A stretch of DNA of 64,000 bases, taken from positions 2,046,001 through 2,110,000 of the forward strand of contig NZ_CP065377.1 of assembly GCF_019967995.1 (NCBI RefSeq), written 5' to 3'. The first letter of the stretch is position 1. Each line of letters begins with the position of its first letter. Both the position numbers and the translations under genes were made by a program. Below, piece by piece: positions 8,821-16,563 of this stretch. The notes beneath the pieces are model-generated. The model saw only the letters and a program-made list of their open reading frames with translations. It did not search any database and had not been told where the DNA came from. Source of the stretch: Faecalibacterium prausnitzii (GTDB lineage: Bacteria; Bacillota; Clostridia; Oscillospirales; Ruminococcaceae).

Positions 8821-8859
8821 CAAAAAGCTCCAACGTAGTAGTTACGTTGAAGCTTTTTT
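8821..8859 (-). terminator. terminator after tRNA-tail element copy 2
   Basis: Hairpin with arms AAAAAGCT(C)CAACGTA and TACGTTG(A)AGCTTTTT, ending in a T-run on the minus strand. It lies directly behind the CCA of the second tRNA-tail element, as a terminator would behind a real tRNA gene. Confidence 0.75.
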
Positions 8860-8964
8860 GGTGGGCGCGGGTGGATATCGCGAGCCGCGCTGCTAAAAAC
8901 AGCCCACCGGGCTGTTTTTGCGCTGTCTTCTGCGACAGCGCCGCAGCTGTTCGAATCCGCCCGC
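8859..8964 (-). repeat. tRNA-tail element, copy 2 (106 nt)
   Basis: Minus-strand ends GCGGGCGGAT and ATCCACCCGC pair at nine of ten positions, followed by GCCCACCA, identical to the end of the adjacent tRNA-Tyr. Inside, GCTGC/GCAGC closes a junction carrying two hairpins: GCGCTGTC (8920-8927) with GACAGCGC (8934-8941), and AAAAACAGCCC (8895-8905) with GGGCTGTTTTT (8909-8919). This gives a three-way-junction fold. Its flanking terminators and position next to a tRNA suggest it replaced or invaded former tRNA genes. Confidence 0.75.
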
Positions 8965-8984
8965 TCAGCCCTGAAAAAGTTTCT

Positions 8985-9023
8985 ACAAAACAGAAAATCC
9001 AGCACCCGGTTCGGATGCTGGAT
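8985..9023 (-). terminator. tRNA-Tyr terminator
   Basis: Hairpin ATCCAGCA (8997-9004)/TGCTGGAT (9016-9023), then TTTTCTGTTTTG on the minus strand, begins five bases behind the CCA end of tRNA-Tyr. Confidence 0.85.
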
Positions 9024-9027
9024 CTCT

Positions 9028-9113
9028 TGGTGGGCGCGGGTGGATTCGAACCACCGAAGCTGAAAAGCAGCAGATTTACAGTCTGTCCCCATTGGCCACT
9101 CGGGAACACGCCC
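9028..9113 (-). tRNA. tRNA-Tyr (GTA)
   Basis: Type II tRNA with a long variable arm (GCTGCTTTTCAGC) and the anticodon GTA in the loop of the CAGACTGTAAATCTG arm. The acceptor stem is GGGCGTG/CGCGCCC, the T-arm GGTGGTTCGAATCCACC, and CCA is encoded. It has a strong promoter and its own terminator. Two 106-nt elements that copy its 3' end lie downstream. Confidence 0.97.
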
Positions 9114-9150
9114 AGATTCAATTTTTACAGCCACAGCTGACTGCCTGTAT

Positions 9151-9179
9151 ATCTTACCATCTCGCCTCGATTTTGTCAA
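9151..9179 (-). promoter_or_regulatory. tRNA-Tyr promoter
   Basis: Minus strand TTGACA (9174-9179), 17 bp, TAAGAT (9151-9156) with TGG in front, about 40 bp upstream of the mature tRNA 5' end. Confidence 0.85.
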
Positions 9180-9370
9180 CCGATTTCTGAAAAAGATTTC
9201 TATAAAAGTACAACTTTTTCGCAAAACGCTGCGTTTGCATGGTTTTTGTTTTCTTCTCGCAGCCCCATTCCTCTGATCGTATGCCGTTTTTCTCCATGTG
9301 TGCGCTTTACCATCATGACCTCTTCAAATCGGTCGCATTTTCCGGGCATTTCACAACGCATACAAAAGCA

Positions 9371-9420
9371 AAAATCCCACGATACGCTCCGCCATTTCAA
9401 CGGTATATCGCAGGATTTTT
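9371..9420 (-). terminator. tRNA-Thr terminator
   Basis: A 14-bp stem with two G-T wobbles (AAAATCCTGCGATA with TATCGTGGGATTTT) is followed by a T-rich stretch on the minus strand. It starts three bases behind the tRNA-Thr CCA. Confidence 0.8.
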
Positions 9421-9422
9421 CT

Positions 9423-9497
9423 TGGAGCTAGTGACAGGAGTTGAACCTGCAACCCACTGATTACAAATCAGTTGCGCTGCCATTGCGCCACACTAGC
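9423..9497 (-). tRNA. tRNA-Thr (TGT)
   Basis: A 75-nt cloverleaf with acceptor stem GCTAGTG/CACTAGC, anticodon arm CTGATTTGTAATCAG with anticodon TGT, T-arm GCAGGTTCAACTCCTGT and encoded CCA. It has its own promoter upstream and terminator downstream. Confidence 0.97.
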
Positions 9498-9512
9498 GAA
9501 GACTACCAGAAT

Positions 9513-9541
9513 AGTATACCACCAGCGGGCGGGTTTGGCAA
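9513..9541 (-). promoter_or_regulatory. tRNA-Thr promoter
   Basis: Minus strand TTGCCA (9536-9541), 17 bp, TATACT (9513-9518) with an extended TGG, 16 bp from the tRNA. Confidence 0.8.
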
Positions 9542-9606
9542 GGCTGATTTTTTGATTTCCGGGTTTGTTTGCGAGCCGGTGTTGCCGCCGCAGGCAGACG
9601 GTCTGC

Positions 9607-10464
9607 TCACTGCGCCGCAAGGGCCTGCTGGATCTTGGCAAAATCCTCCAGCGTCAGAGCTTCGGGGCGGATGCGGGCATCGAACCCGGCCGCTTCAATG
9701 GCGGCGATGACCGACTCCTTGGAGCGGCCAAGTCCGCTGGCGATGGCGTTGGCGGCGGTCTTGCGGCGCTGCCCGAAGGCTGCGCGGATAAGGGCAAAGT
9801 AGCCGTCCTCATCTTCCACCTGCACTGCGGGGGTGGGGCGGATGTCCATCCGGACCACGGCGCTGGTCACCTTGGGGGCCGGGTAGAAGCTGCCCGGTGC
9901 GGCGGTGAACATCATCTTCGACTTTGCATAGTAGCTCACCGCGCAGCTGATGGCGCTGGAAGCGCGGGTACCGGGGGCTGCGGCCAGACGGTCGGCGGCC
10001 TCCTTCTGGACCATGACGGTCAGGCTTTCCACAGGCAGGCGGTCGCCCAGCAGCTTCATGACGATGGGGCTGGTGATGTAATAGGGCAGGTTGGCGCAGA
10101 CAGCCACCGGCATTCCGGGGAACTCCTCCTCGATGAGGGCGCGGAGGTCCACCTTGAGCACATCGTTCATGACCAGCTTGAAGTTGTCCACACCGGCCAT
10201 CGTCTCCTCCAGCAGGGGCGGCAGGCGCTCGTCCACCTCAATGGAGACGACCTTTGCGGCGCGCCGGGCCAGCTCGCGGGTCAGCACACCGATGCCGGGG
10301 CCGATCTCGATGACGCCATAGCGCCGATCCACGCCGCTGGCATCCACGATCTTGAGGGGCAGACCGGGGTTGATGATGAAGTTCTGGCCAAAGCCCTTGG
10401 ACAGGGCAAAATCATATTTCTCGCACAGGGCGCGGACGTAAGACAGGTCGGTCAGCTCCGGCAT
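9607..10464 (-). CDS. rsmA: 16S rRNA (adenine1518/1519-N6) dimethyltransferase
   Basis: Dimethylates two adjacent adenines in the 3'-terminal helix of 16S rRNA (KsgA). The 285-residue protein has KGFGQNFI near the start and the SAM-binding motif EIGPGIGVLT. The Asn-Leu-Pro-Tyr active-site motif (CANLPYYITSP) and the FYPAPKVTS segment of the family follow. I chose the ATG at 10464 because AAAGG lies 9 nt before it; a much longer open frame upstream runs back through a terminator and is low-complexity, so it is not coding. A terminator separates rsmA from the S41 protease gene upstream, so it probably has its own promoter, which I did not identify. Confidence 0.93.
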   Translation of the reverse strand: MPELTDLSYVRALCEKYDFALSKGFGQNFIINPGLPLKIVDASGVDRRYGVIEIGPGIGVLTRELARRAAKVVSIEVDERLPPLLEETMAGVDNFKLVMNDVLKVDLRALIEEEFPGMPVAVCANLPYYITSPIVMKLLGDRLPVESLTVMVQKEAADRLAAAPGTRASSAISCAVSYYAKSKMMFTAAPGSFYPAPKVTSAVVRMDIRPTPAVQVEDEDGYFALIRAAFGQRRKTAANAIASGLGRSKESVIAAIEAAGFDARIRPEALTLEDFAKIQQALAAQ

Positions 10465-10486
10465 AAGTTCCATCCTTTCTTCGGGC

Positions 10487-10520
10487 AAAAAGGCCTCCGG
10501 CAGGAGCGCCGGGGGCCTTT
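10487..10520 (-). terminator. terminator of the ftsEX-S41 protease operon
   Basis: Minus-strand hairpin AAAGGCCCCCGGC / GCCGGAGGCCTTT followed by a short T-run, located directly after the protease stop codon and ahead of rsmA. Confidence 0.8.
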
Positions 10521-10537
10521 GCGGTATCTGGTTTCGT

Positions 10538-11917
10538 TTATTCTGCGGTGGAAGAGGCCGTTTCCTCGCTGGAAGCGGCACTTTCGGCAGCGGTCTCACT
10601 GGACGCAGCGGCCTCCGAAGAAGCTGCCTCGGCCGCCGCGCTGTCGGCTGCGGTGCTGTCGGAAGCAGCTTCGCTGGAAGCCGCCTCGTTGACACCGCTG
10701 ACGGTGGTGGTGCCGCTCATCTGCTGCGCCGTGCTGACGGCACGCTGGATCTGCGGGTCGTTCTCAACGGTGTAGTCGTAATACGCGGTCTGCTCATCCG
10801 CCGTCAGCGGGCGGTCCACATCCACGCTCAGGCCGGTGCCGTCGAAGCAGCTGCCGTCGCCGCAGATGAGCTTTGCCACGGTGATGACCACGGCACTGCC
10901 ATCGGAAAGGCGCTGAGGGCTGCTCTGGATGGTGCCCTTACCCATCGTGGTGGTACCCACCAGGCGGGCACCGTTCAGGGTGCGCAGACTGCTGGCGAAC
11001 AGCTCGGCCGCGCTGGCGGTGTTGCCATTGACCAGGCAGACCATGGGTAGGCTGACATACGAGTCGCCGGTGCTGCTGCCCAGCACGGTGCGGGTGCCGT
11101 TCTGATCCTCGGCATAGGCCAGCGTCCCCTCCGGGGCCACGAGGTCGATGCAGCTGAGGGCATCGTCCAGCAGGCCGCCGCCGTTGTCGCGGAGGTCGAA
11201 GACCAGGCTCAGAGCATTGTTTGCGCTCAGGCTGCGGATGGCGTAGTCCAGCTCACTGGGAGTAGAGGCATCGAACTGACGGATCTTGATATAACCCACA
11301 TTGCCCTGCAGCATCTGGAAATCCACCGTTGTGGTCGAGTAGCCGGAATGGGTCAGGTCTACGGTGTGCTCGGTCGCCTCGCTGTCCAGCCAGGTCACAT
11401 TGACGCTCGTGCCGGACTCGCCGCGCAGGCGGGTCTGAATGACATCCACACTGCTCAGGCTCTTGACATCGGTGCCGTCCACGGCGGTGATGTAGCAGCC
11501 CACCGTGATGCCGGCTTCCTTGGCCGGGGATTCGTCGTAGACCTTGGTCACCTTGGCGTAGCCGGACTGGTCTACGGCCAGCTCCACGCCGATGCCCAGC
11601 AGGGTGCCGTTCTGGGCGTTCATCAGGTCCGTGTATGCGGAGGCCGTATAATACCGGGCGTATTTGTCGCCGGTGCCCAGCAGATAGCCTGCGGTCAGGC
11701 GGTCGTACAGGGTGGTCTCGTCGATCTGGTAATAATCGTTGCTGCGGACGTAGCGGTCCACCTCGGCGATCTTATTGTACATGCTCTCCTTTTCCTTCAC
11801 GCTGGAAACGGTGCTGTCGAACAGGCGCATCGCCACCAGCATCGTGATGGAAAAGGTCACCGTCATGGCAAGGATCACGATGCTGACCGCCATGCCAACA
11901 GAGATTTTGCGATTCAT
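10538..11917 (-). CDS. S41 family C-terminal processing peptidase
   Basis: A membrane-anchored, extracytoplasmic serine protease of 459 residues. An N-terminal transmembrane segment (residues 7-31) is followed by a PDZ domain (about 105-190) and the S41 catalytic core. The nucleophile Ser302 (NTASAAELFA) and general base Lys327 (MGKGT) are both present. Residues 400-459 are an Ala/Ser/Glu/Thr-rich low-complexity tail, probably a wall-spanning spacer. CtpA-like proteases trim or degrade cell-wall hydrolases. Its place directly after ftsE, ftsX and an M23 hydrolase gene fits control of septal peptidoglycan splitting, which is inferred from context. Confidence 0.9.
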   Translation of the reverse strand: MNRKISVGMAVSIVILAMTVTFSITMLVAMRLFDSTVSSVKEKESMYNKIAEVDRYVRSNDYYQIDETTLYDRLTAGYLLGTGDKYARYYTASAYTDLMNAQNGTLLGIGVELAVDQSGYAKVTKVYDESPAKEAGITVGCYITAVDGTDVKSLSSVDVIQTRLRGESGTSVNVTWLDSEATEHTVDLTHSGYSTTTVDFQMLQGNVGYIKIRQFDASTPSELDYAIRSLSANNALSLVFDLRDNGGGLLDDALSCIDLVAPEGTLAYAEDQNGTRTVLGSSTGDSYVSLPMVCLVNGNTASAAELFASSLRTLNGARLVGTTTMGKGTIQSSPQRLSDGSAVVITVAKLICGDGSCFDGTGLSVDVDRPLTADEQTAYYDYTVENDPQIQRAVSTAQQMSGTTTVSGVNEAASSEAASDSTAADSAAAEAASSEAAASSETAAESAASSEETASSTAE

Positions 11918-11936
11918 TGTGTGGTTTCCTCCTCGG

Positions 11937-12044
11937 TCAGACCAGCAGCATCACGACCACGCTGCCCAGCAGAGAAAGGGTGAACACCCCTGCCAGGATC
12001 AGGCAGCCCCAGCGCAGGATGCGCTTGCGTTTTTCTTCGTTCAT
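11937..12044 (-). CDS. 35-residue single-pass membrane protein
   Basis: A short frame between the M23 hydrolase and the S41 protease genes. It encodes a charged N-terminus (MNEEKRKRILRW) and one transmembrane segment (GCLILAGVFTLSLLGSVVVM). GGAGG lies about 12 nt before the ATG, and the stop sits 19 bp before the protease ATG. The basic, cytoplasmic start and clean hydrophobic stretch look like a real small membrane protein. No family is recognised. Cotranscription with ftsEX and the wall hydrolases hints at a role at the division site, but this is only context. Confidence 0.6.
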   Translation of the reverse strand: MNEEKRKRILRWGCLILAGVFTLSLLGSVVVMLLV

Positions 12045-12078
12045 AGGACCGAACGGCCTCCTTTGATACCATCAGGAA

Positions 12079-13419
12079 TTATCTTATAGGAATATAACTT
12101 CTAGGATTCACGGCATTGGCCTTGGAACCGCCCTTCCAGACTTCGAGGTGGAGGTGGTTACCGGTGGAGTTGCCGGTGCTGCCCACATAGCCGATGATCT
12201 CGCCCTGCTTGACATATTTGCCCGCAGAGGTCGCCACCGAGCGCATGTGGCCGTACAGCGTACTGTACTGGTTGCCATCCGACATCTTGCCGTGGTAGAT
12301 GATGACATAGTTGCCGTAGCCGCCGCTGGACCAGCCCGCCACCTGCACATAGCCGCTGGCTGCGGCATAGATGGGCGTTCCGGCAGGGGCCGCAAAGTCG
12401 GTGCCGGCGTGGAGCTTGTTCACGCCCGTCACCGGGTTCTTGCGCCAGCCGTACTCGCTGGAGATGCGGGTATAGCTCTTGAGCGGGCAGATGAAGCCGG
12501 TGAAGCTCAGCTGCGGCTTGGCCGCAGCCGCCTGGGCGATGAGCTTCTGGATCTCCTTCTTGACCGCCTCATAGTTCATCTCATCCGACTCGATGGCCGC
12601 CTGTGCATCCTTCTGGGCCTGCTGAGCCTCGGCTGCGCTCATCTTGGCGGCAGCGACGCTGGAGTTCAGCTCCTTCTGCTTTGCGCTCATCTGGTTGTTT
12701 TGTGCATCCAGATCTGCCTTTTTGCTCTGCAGGTCTGCCTTCTGCGTCTTCAGCTCGGCTCGCTGCTCTTCGAGCTGGAGCTTGTCGTTTTCCAGCGCTT
12801 CCTTCGCGTTGCGCATATTGGTCAGGATCTCGGTATCCTTGACCGAGATGTCCTGCAATGCTTCATTGAAGGTCAACAGCTCATACAGGTTGGTGACCGA
12901 GGAGAGCATCGCCACGCTGCCGCCCTCCCGCAGCTCCTGCATGGCGGCCATGTGGCCCTTGAAGGCGCTCCACTGGGCGTCGATCTCGCCCTGCTTGGCG
13001 GCGATCTCCTCCTGCTTGGCGGCGATTTCCTGCTCCTTAGCGGCGATCTCCTGCTCCTTGAGGCCGATGCTGTTCTGCACCTGAGCGATCTGCGTTTTGA
13101 GCACACTGATCTGCCCCTGGACCACCGTGACCTTTTCCTTCAGTTCGGACTCCAGAGCCTTGGCGGCCTGTTCTTTCTTTTTGGCGTCGGACAGCTCTTT
13201 TTTATGCTGCTCGATGGATTGGCTCAGCTTGTTCAGCTTGTTCTGCAGGCTGGACATGCTGGTCGCTGCCGCGGCCGGGTAGACCGAAACGGTCAGCAGC
13301 AGGCAGGCCATGGCCAGAAACAGGCTGGCCGCCCGCATCGCGCGGCCGGGGTGGTGGCTGGGTCTTGCGTGGGCGGGGCGGTGATACAGCCGGAACCCGG
13401 CCGAATGTTTTGCTTTCAT
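12079..13419 (-). CDS. FtsEX-associated M23 peptidase (PcsB/EnvC-like)
   Basis: A secreted murein hydrolase or hydrolase activator of 446 residues. After a basic N-terminus comes a signal peptide (ASLFLAMACLLLTVSVYPAAAA). Residues about 53-310 are a long coiled coil, including repeated KEQEIAAK-type heptads, and the C-terminal 120 residues are a LytM/M23 domain. Zinc-ligand motifs HAGTDF and HLHLE are intact, so it is probably catalytically active. Coiled coil plus M23 behind ftsEX is the arrangement of proteins that FtsEX drives across the membrane. GGGGGAG stands 6 nt before the ATG. Confidence 0.9.
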   Translation of the reverse strand: MKAKHSAGFRLYHRPAHARPSHHPGRAMRAASLFLAMACLLLTVSVYPAAAATSMSSLQNKLNKLSQSIEQHKKELSDAKKKEQAAKALESELKEKVTVVQGQISVLKTQIAQVQNSIGLKEQEIAAKEQEIAAKQEEIAAKQGEIDAQWSAFKGHMAAMQELREGGSVAMLSSVTNLYELLTFNEALQDISVKDTEILTNMRNAKEALENDKLQLEEQRAELKTQKADLQSKKADLDAQNNQMSAKQKELNSSVAAAKMSAAEAQQAQKDAQAAIESDEMNYEAVKKEIQKLIAQAAAAKPQLSFTGFICPLKSYTRISSEYGWRKNPVTGVNKLHAGTDFAAPAGTPIYAAASGYVQVAGWSSGGYGNYVIIYHGKMSDGNQYSTLYGHMRSVATSAGKYVKQGEIIGYVGSTGNSTGNHLHLEVWKGGSKANAVNPRSYIPIR

Positions 13420-13437
13420 CGCGGTCTCCCCCTTCGC

Positions 13438-14343
13438 TTACACATTCAGGTGCTTGCGGATGGAGAACATGCTGCCCAGACCGCCGATGAGCGCACCCGC
13501 CGCCAGACTGTAGAGCAGGATCGTCTGCCAGACGTTCTCCACCGGAACGAGAGCCGCACCCATGAGCATCTCCCACAGGCCGCCGAATGTGCCGGATACC
13601 TGCACGATGTAGTAGTAACCGCCGATACTCGCCGCCGAGGTGATCGCGCCGGAGATAAGACCCATGGTCAAGCCCTCGATGAAGAAGGGCAGCGTGACCA
13701 TGGCGTTGGTCGCGCCCACATACTTCATGATCTCGACTTCCCGCCGCCGGGCAAAGACGCTCAGGCGGATGGTACTTCCCACCGTGATGATGCTGACCGC
13801 CATCAGGACGAGGATGATGATCTGCCCGCCCTTGGTCACGGCCCGCTGGATCTCCACGAAGGTGTGCGTCATCTCCACCGGTGCCGAGACACTGTACACG
13901 CCGGGGATGGTCTGGAAGGTCTGGCTGATGGAAGCCATCTGGCTGAGGTCGCTCAGCGAGACCCGGTAGTTGGCTTTGAAGGGGTTGTCGTTTTCAAATT
14001 CGTCCAGCAGGGAGGCATAATCCGACAGGAAGCCTTTGTAGGCATTCAGGGTGTCCTGCTTGGACATGAACTGCACCCCGCTGACGCCGGGGGTAGAGGC
14101 GATGCGCTCCCCCACAGCGGCGGTGGCGGCATCGTCGGCCTCCGGGTCCACGAAAACGACCATCTCGTTCTGCTGGCCCAGATAGTTGACCATGCTGTCC
14201 ACATTGACCTCGGCCAGGTTTGCAAAGGTATTCAGCGTCATGCAGACGCTCAGAGAGGCGATGCAGGCAATGGTCATGGCCCAGTGCTTGCCCAGGTTGC
14301 GCACACCGCGCCGGGTCAGGAATGCAAAGGTGGAAGGTTTCAT
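13438..14343 (-). CDS. ftsX: cell division permease FtsX
   Basis: The membrane half of the FtsEX complex, 301 residues. It has a cytoplasmic N-terminus (RNLGKHWAMT) and a first membrane segment at about 24-45. A roughly 120-residue extracytoplasmic loop follows, then three more membrane segments near 175-195, 220-250 and 265-290. The loop would bind the coiled coil of the M23 protein encoded next. The start overlaps the ftsE stop in an ATGA, indicating translational coupling. Confidence 0.92.
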   Translation of the reverse strand: MKPSTFAFLTRRGVRNLGKHWAMTIACIASLSVCMTLNTFANLAEVNVDSMVNYLGQQNEMVVFVDPEADDAATAAVGERIASTPGVSGVQFMSKQDTLNAYKGFLSDYASLLDEFENDNPFKANYRVSLSDLSQMASISQTFQTIPGVYSVSAPVEMTHTFVEIQRAVTKGGQIIILVLMAVSIITVGSTIRLSVFARRREVEIMKYVGATNAMVTLPFFIEGLTMGLISGAITSAASIGGYYYIVQVSGTFGGLWEMLMGAALVPVENVWQTILLYSLAAGALIGGLGSMFSIRKHLNV

Positions 14344-15101
14344 ACCAGTGCCTCCTTTCCGGTCTCCAGTGTAATCTCGCCGGTCTCCTCCAGGCTGTCC
14401 AGCGGCAGCGCCAGATCCGGCTCTGCCTCCCGGTCGGCCGGGATGTCGGAGACGATGCGGCCATCCTTCAGGGTCACGACCCGCCGGTGGAAGCGGTGGA
14501 CCAGCTCGTGTTCGTGGGTGACGACCAGCACGGTGATGCCCATGCCGCTCACCCGCTCCAGAAGTTCCATCATCTCAAGGCTCAGTTCGGGGTCGATGTT
14601 GCCGGTAGGCTCGTCCGCGATGACGAGCTTGGGCGCATGCGCCAGTGCGCGGGCCACGGCCACGCGCTGCTGCTCACCGCCGGAGAGGAACTCCGGGTAG
14701 ACGTTGGCCTTGTCTTCCAGATGGACCAGCTCCAGCATGTAAGGCACACGCTCCTTGATCTGCCTGCGGCCGATGTTGGTCACGTGCATGGCGAACGCGA
14801 TGTTCTCATAGACCGTCATGGTGGGGATGAGGCGGAAGTCCTGGAAGATGATGCCCATCTGACGGCGCAGATAGGGGATCTTGTGGCGGCGGACCTTCGC
14901 AACATCCTTGCCGTTCACCAGGACACGGCCCTGGCTGGCCTTCTCTTCCCGGAGGATGAGCTTGAGCAGGGTGGATTTGCCTGCACCGGAGTGGCCCAGC
15001 AGGAAGACGAACTCGCCGTCGTCCACATGGAAGTTGATGTCCTCCAGCGCGGGCTTCGTGCCCTTTTTATATTGCTTGGAAACATGTTCAAAATCAATCA
15101 T
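14340..15101 (-). CDS. ftsE: cell division ATP-binding protein FtsE
   Basis: The ATPase of the FtsEX complex, 253 residues. Walker A (GHSGAGKST), the signature motif LSGGEQQRVA and Walker B (LVIADEPTG) are intact, and the C-terminal His switch is in VVTHEH. The ATG at 15101 is chosen; a longer frame begins with unsupported TTG codons. AGGAG lies 11 nt before the ATG. It heads the ftsE-ftsX-M23-small membrane protein-S41 protease group. Confidence 0.94.
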   Translation of the reverse strand: MIDFEHVSKQYKKGTKPALEDINFHVDDGEFVFLLGHSGAGKSTLLKLILREEKASQGRVLVNGKDVAKVRRHKIPYLRRQMGIIFQDFRLIPTMTVYENIAFAMHVTNIGRRQIKERVPYMLELVHLEDKANVYPEFLSGGEQQRVAVARALAHAPKLVIADEPTGNIDPELSLEMMELLERVSGMGITVLVVTHEHELVHRFHRRVVTLKDGRIVSDIPADREAEPDLALPLDSLEETGEITLETGKEALV

Positions 15102-15141
15102 CAGTTTAGTTGCTCCTGACGTAGTTATTTGGTCAGTACCC

Positions 15142-15180
15142 AAAAAGAACCGGCCAGCATCGGTTGCGAGCGGCCGGTTC
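15142..15180 (-). terminator. terminator of the CdaR-type regulator gene
   Basis: Minus-strand hairpin GAACCGGCC (15172-15180)/GGCCGGTTC (15148-15156) then TTTTT. It separates the regulator from ftsE. Confidence 0.85.
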
Positions 15181-15213
15181 CAGCGCCGGCGGCTTTGTGC
15201 CGCACAGCGAACA

Positions 15214-16299
15214 TCAATATTTGGCCGGGTTGTTGGACAGGTACTTCTTGACCATCAATGCTACCTTGAAGACGATAGCGTCGTCGAACTCACGCAGGTC
15301 CAGGCCGGTCAGCTTTTTGATCTTTTCCAGACGATACACCAGCGTATTGCGGTGGACGAACAGGCCGCGGCTGGTCTCAGAGACGTTCAGGTTGTTCTCG
15401 AAGAAGCGCTGGATGGTGAACAGCGTCTCCTGATCCAGGCTCTCGATGCTGCCCTGCTTGAACACCTCGCGCAGGAACATCTCGCACACGGTGGTGGGCA
15501 GCTGGTAGATCAGGCGGGCGATGCCGAGGTTGTCGTAGCGGATGATCTGCTTCTCGGTATCGAAGACCTTGCTCACCTCCATGGCGATCTGGGCTTCCTT
15601 AAAGGAGGTGGCCAGATCCTTCACATTGGAGATGGGAGTGCCGATGCCCACGACTGCCTTGATGTAATGCTCGCCGGACAGGGTATCCACGATGCTGGCC
15701 GCCAGCTTTTCCATATCGGTGCGGTCGATGCCCTTGCGGATCTCCTTGACCAGAACGGTGTCGGTCTCGCTGATGTTGAAGACGAAGTCCTTCTGCTTAT
15801 CGGGGAACAGGCTGCTGACGACATCGTAAGCGGAGATATCGCCGCCGCTGGTCACGCGCACGATGAACACGACGCGGGAAACGTCGGTGGCAAAGTGCAG
15901 CTCTCTGGCCTTGGCGTAGATATCGCCGGGCAGGATGTTGTCCAGCACCACATTCTTGATGAAGTTGGACTTGTCGAACTTTTCATCGTGATACTGCTTG
16001 ATGCTCTGCAGGCTGATGGACAGCACCGCCGCAAACTGACCGGCGGTCTCGTCCGCGCCCTCCACGAAGACAGCGTAGTCGTTGTGCTTGGCGCTGGAGA
16101 ACTGCTGATAGGTGTAGCCATCCCGCACAAAACGGTCGCCCGCTGTCAGGCGCTCCGCCATAAAGCCTTCGCGCACTTCTCCGATCAGGTTCAGCTCCGA
16201 GCAGGAGATCACTGCACCGGTCTCATCCACCACGCCGACCACACGGTCGATTGCGTCTTTCATCTGGTAGATCACGCTCTGGAATACTCTATTGGCCAT
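15214..16299 (-). CDS. PucR/CdaR-type transcriptional regulator
   Basis: A 361-residue cytoplasmic regulator. The C-terminal 60 residues form the HTH_30 domain of PucR/CdaR proteins (FVHRNTLVYRLEKIKKLTG, then DAIVFKVAL). The middle carries a degenerate GGDEF-like region (SGEHYIKAVVGIGTPI), and the N-terminal 130 residues may be a sensor domain of unknown ligand. Family members respond to small metabolites such as sugar acids, allantoin or purines. It is monocistronic with a good promoter and a terminator. It neighbours rsuA and the purine genes, but whether it controls them cannot be read from the sequence. Confidence 0.85.
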   Translation of the reverse strand: MANRVFQSVIYQMKDAIDRVVGVVDETGAVISCSELNLIGEVREGFMAERLTAGDRFVRDGYTYQQFSSAKHNDYAVFVEGADETAGQFAAVLSISLQSIKQYHDEKFDKSNFIKNVVLDNILPGDIYAKARELHFATDVSRVVFIVRVTSGGDISAYDVVSSLFPDKQKDFVFNISETDTVLVKEIRKGIDRTDMEKLAASIVDTLSGEHYIKAVVGIGTPISNVKDLATSFKEAQIAMEVSKVFDTEKQIIRYDNLGIARLIYQLPTTVCEMFLREVFKQGSIESLDQETLFTIQRFFENNLNVSETSRGLFVHRNTLVYRLEKIKKLTGLDLREFDDAIVFKVALMVKKYLSNNPAKY

Positions 16300-16563
16300 A
16301 AATGGATACCCCTTTTCCTCTTTTGTGCAAGCCGCAGGGGCGAGATTGTGATTTTTAACAATTTCGCCGCATTACATTATCTATTTTACACAAAAGAATT
16401 TACTTTTGCAACATATTTCACCAAAAAATTTTTATTTTTCTTGTTGAAATTATCTTTCAGGGGTCTGACACGGCCTAAAAAGCGCCTTTTTGCGTGGTTC
16501 TTATCTGTATTTTACCGGGAAATTGTGATGTTTTTTTGAAAATGGGGTGAAAAGCCGACCCCT
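16300..16563. other. AT-rich intergenic region with regulator promoter
   Basis: No coding frame is supported. The region is markedly AT-rich, with several A and T runs, and holds the promoter of the CdaR-type regulator at 16383-16411. The rest shows no hairpin or repeat that I can defend. Confidence 0.5.
16383..16411 (-). promoter_or_regulatory. promoter of the CdaR-type regulator
   Basis: Minus strand TTGCAA (16406-16411), 17 bp, TAAAAT (16383-16388), preceded by TGTG, about 84 bp upstream of the start codon. Confidence 0.65.

Noticed and set aside
8688..8964. Integron attC sites or a CRISPR array
   Set aside because: The two units have paired ends, but lack the GTTRRRY/RYYYAAC core of attC, and there is no integrase. 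Two copies with different spacers of unequal content do not make a CRISPR array.
8561..9224. Overlapping frames of up to 186 residues across the tRNA-Tyr region
   Set aside because: They translate tRNA-Tyr, its terminator and the two tRNA-tail repeats. These are false proteins often seen at tRNA genes.
10465..10695. N-terminal extension of RsmA by about 77 residues
   Set aside because: The extension is Pro/Arg-rich and passes through a terminator and the end of the protease gene.
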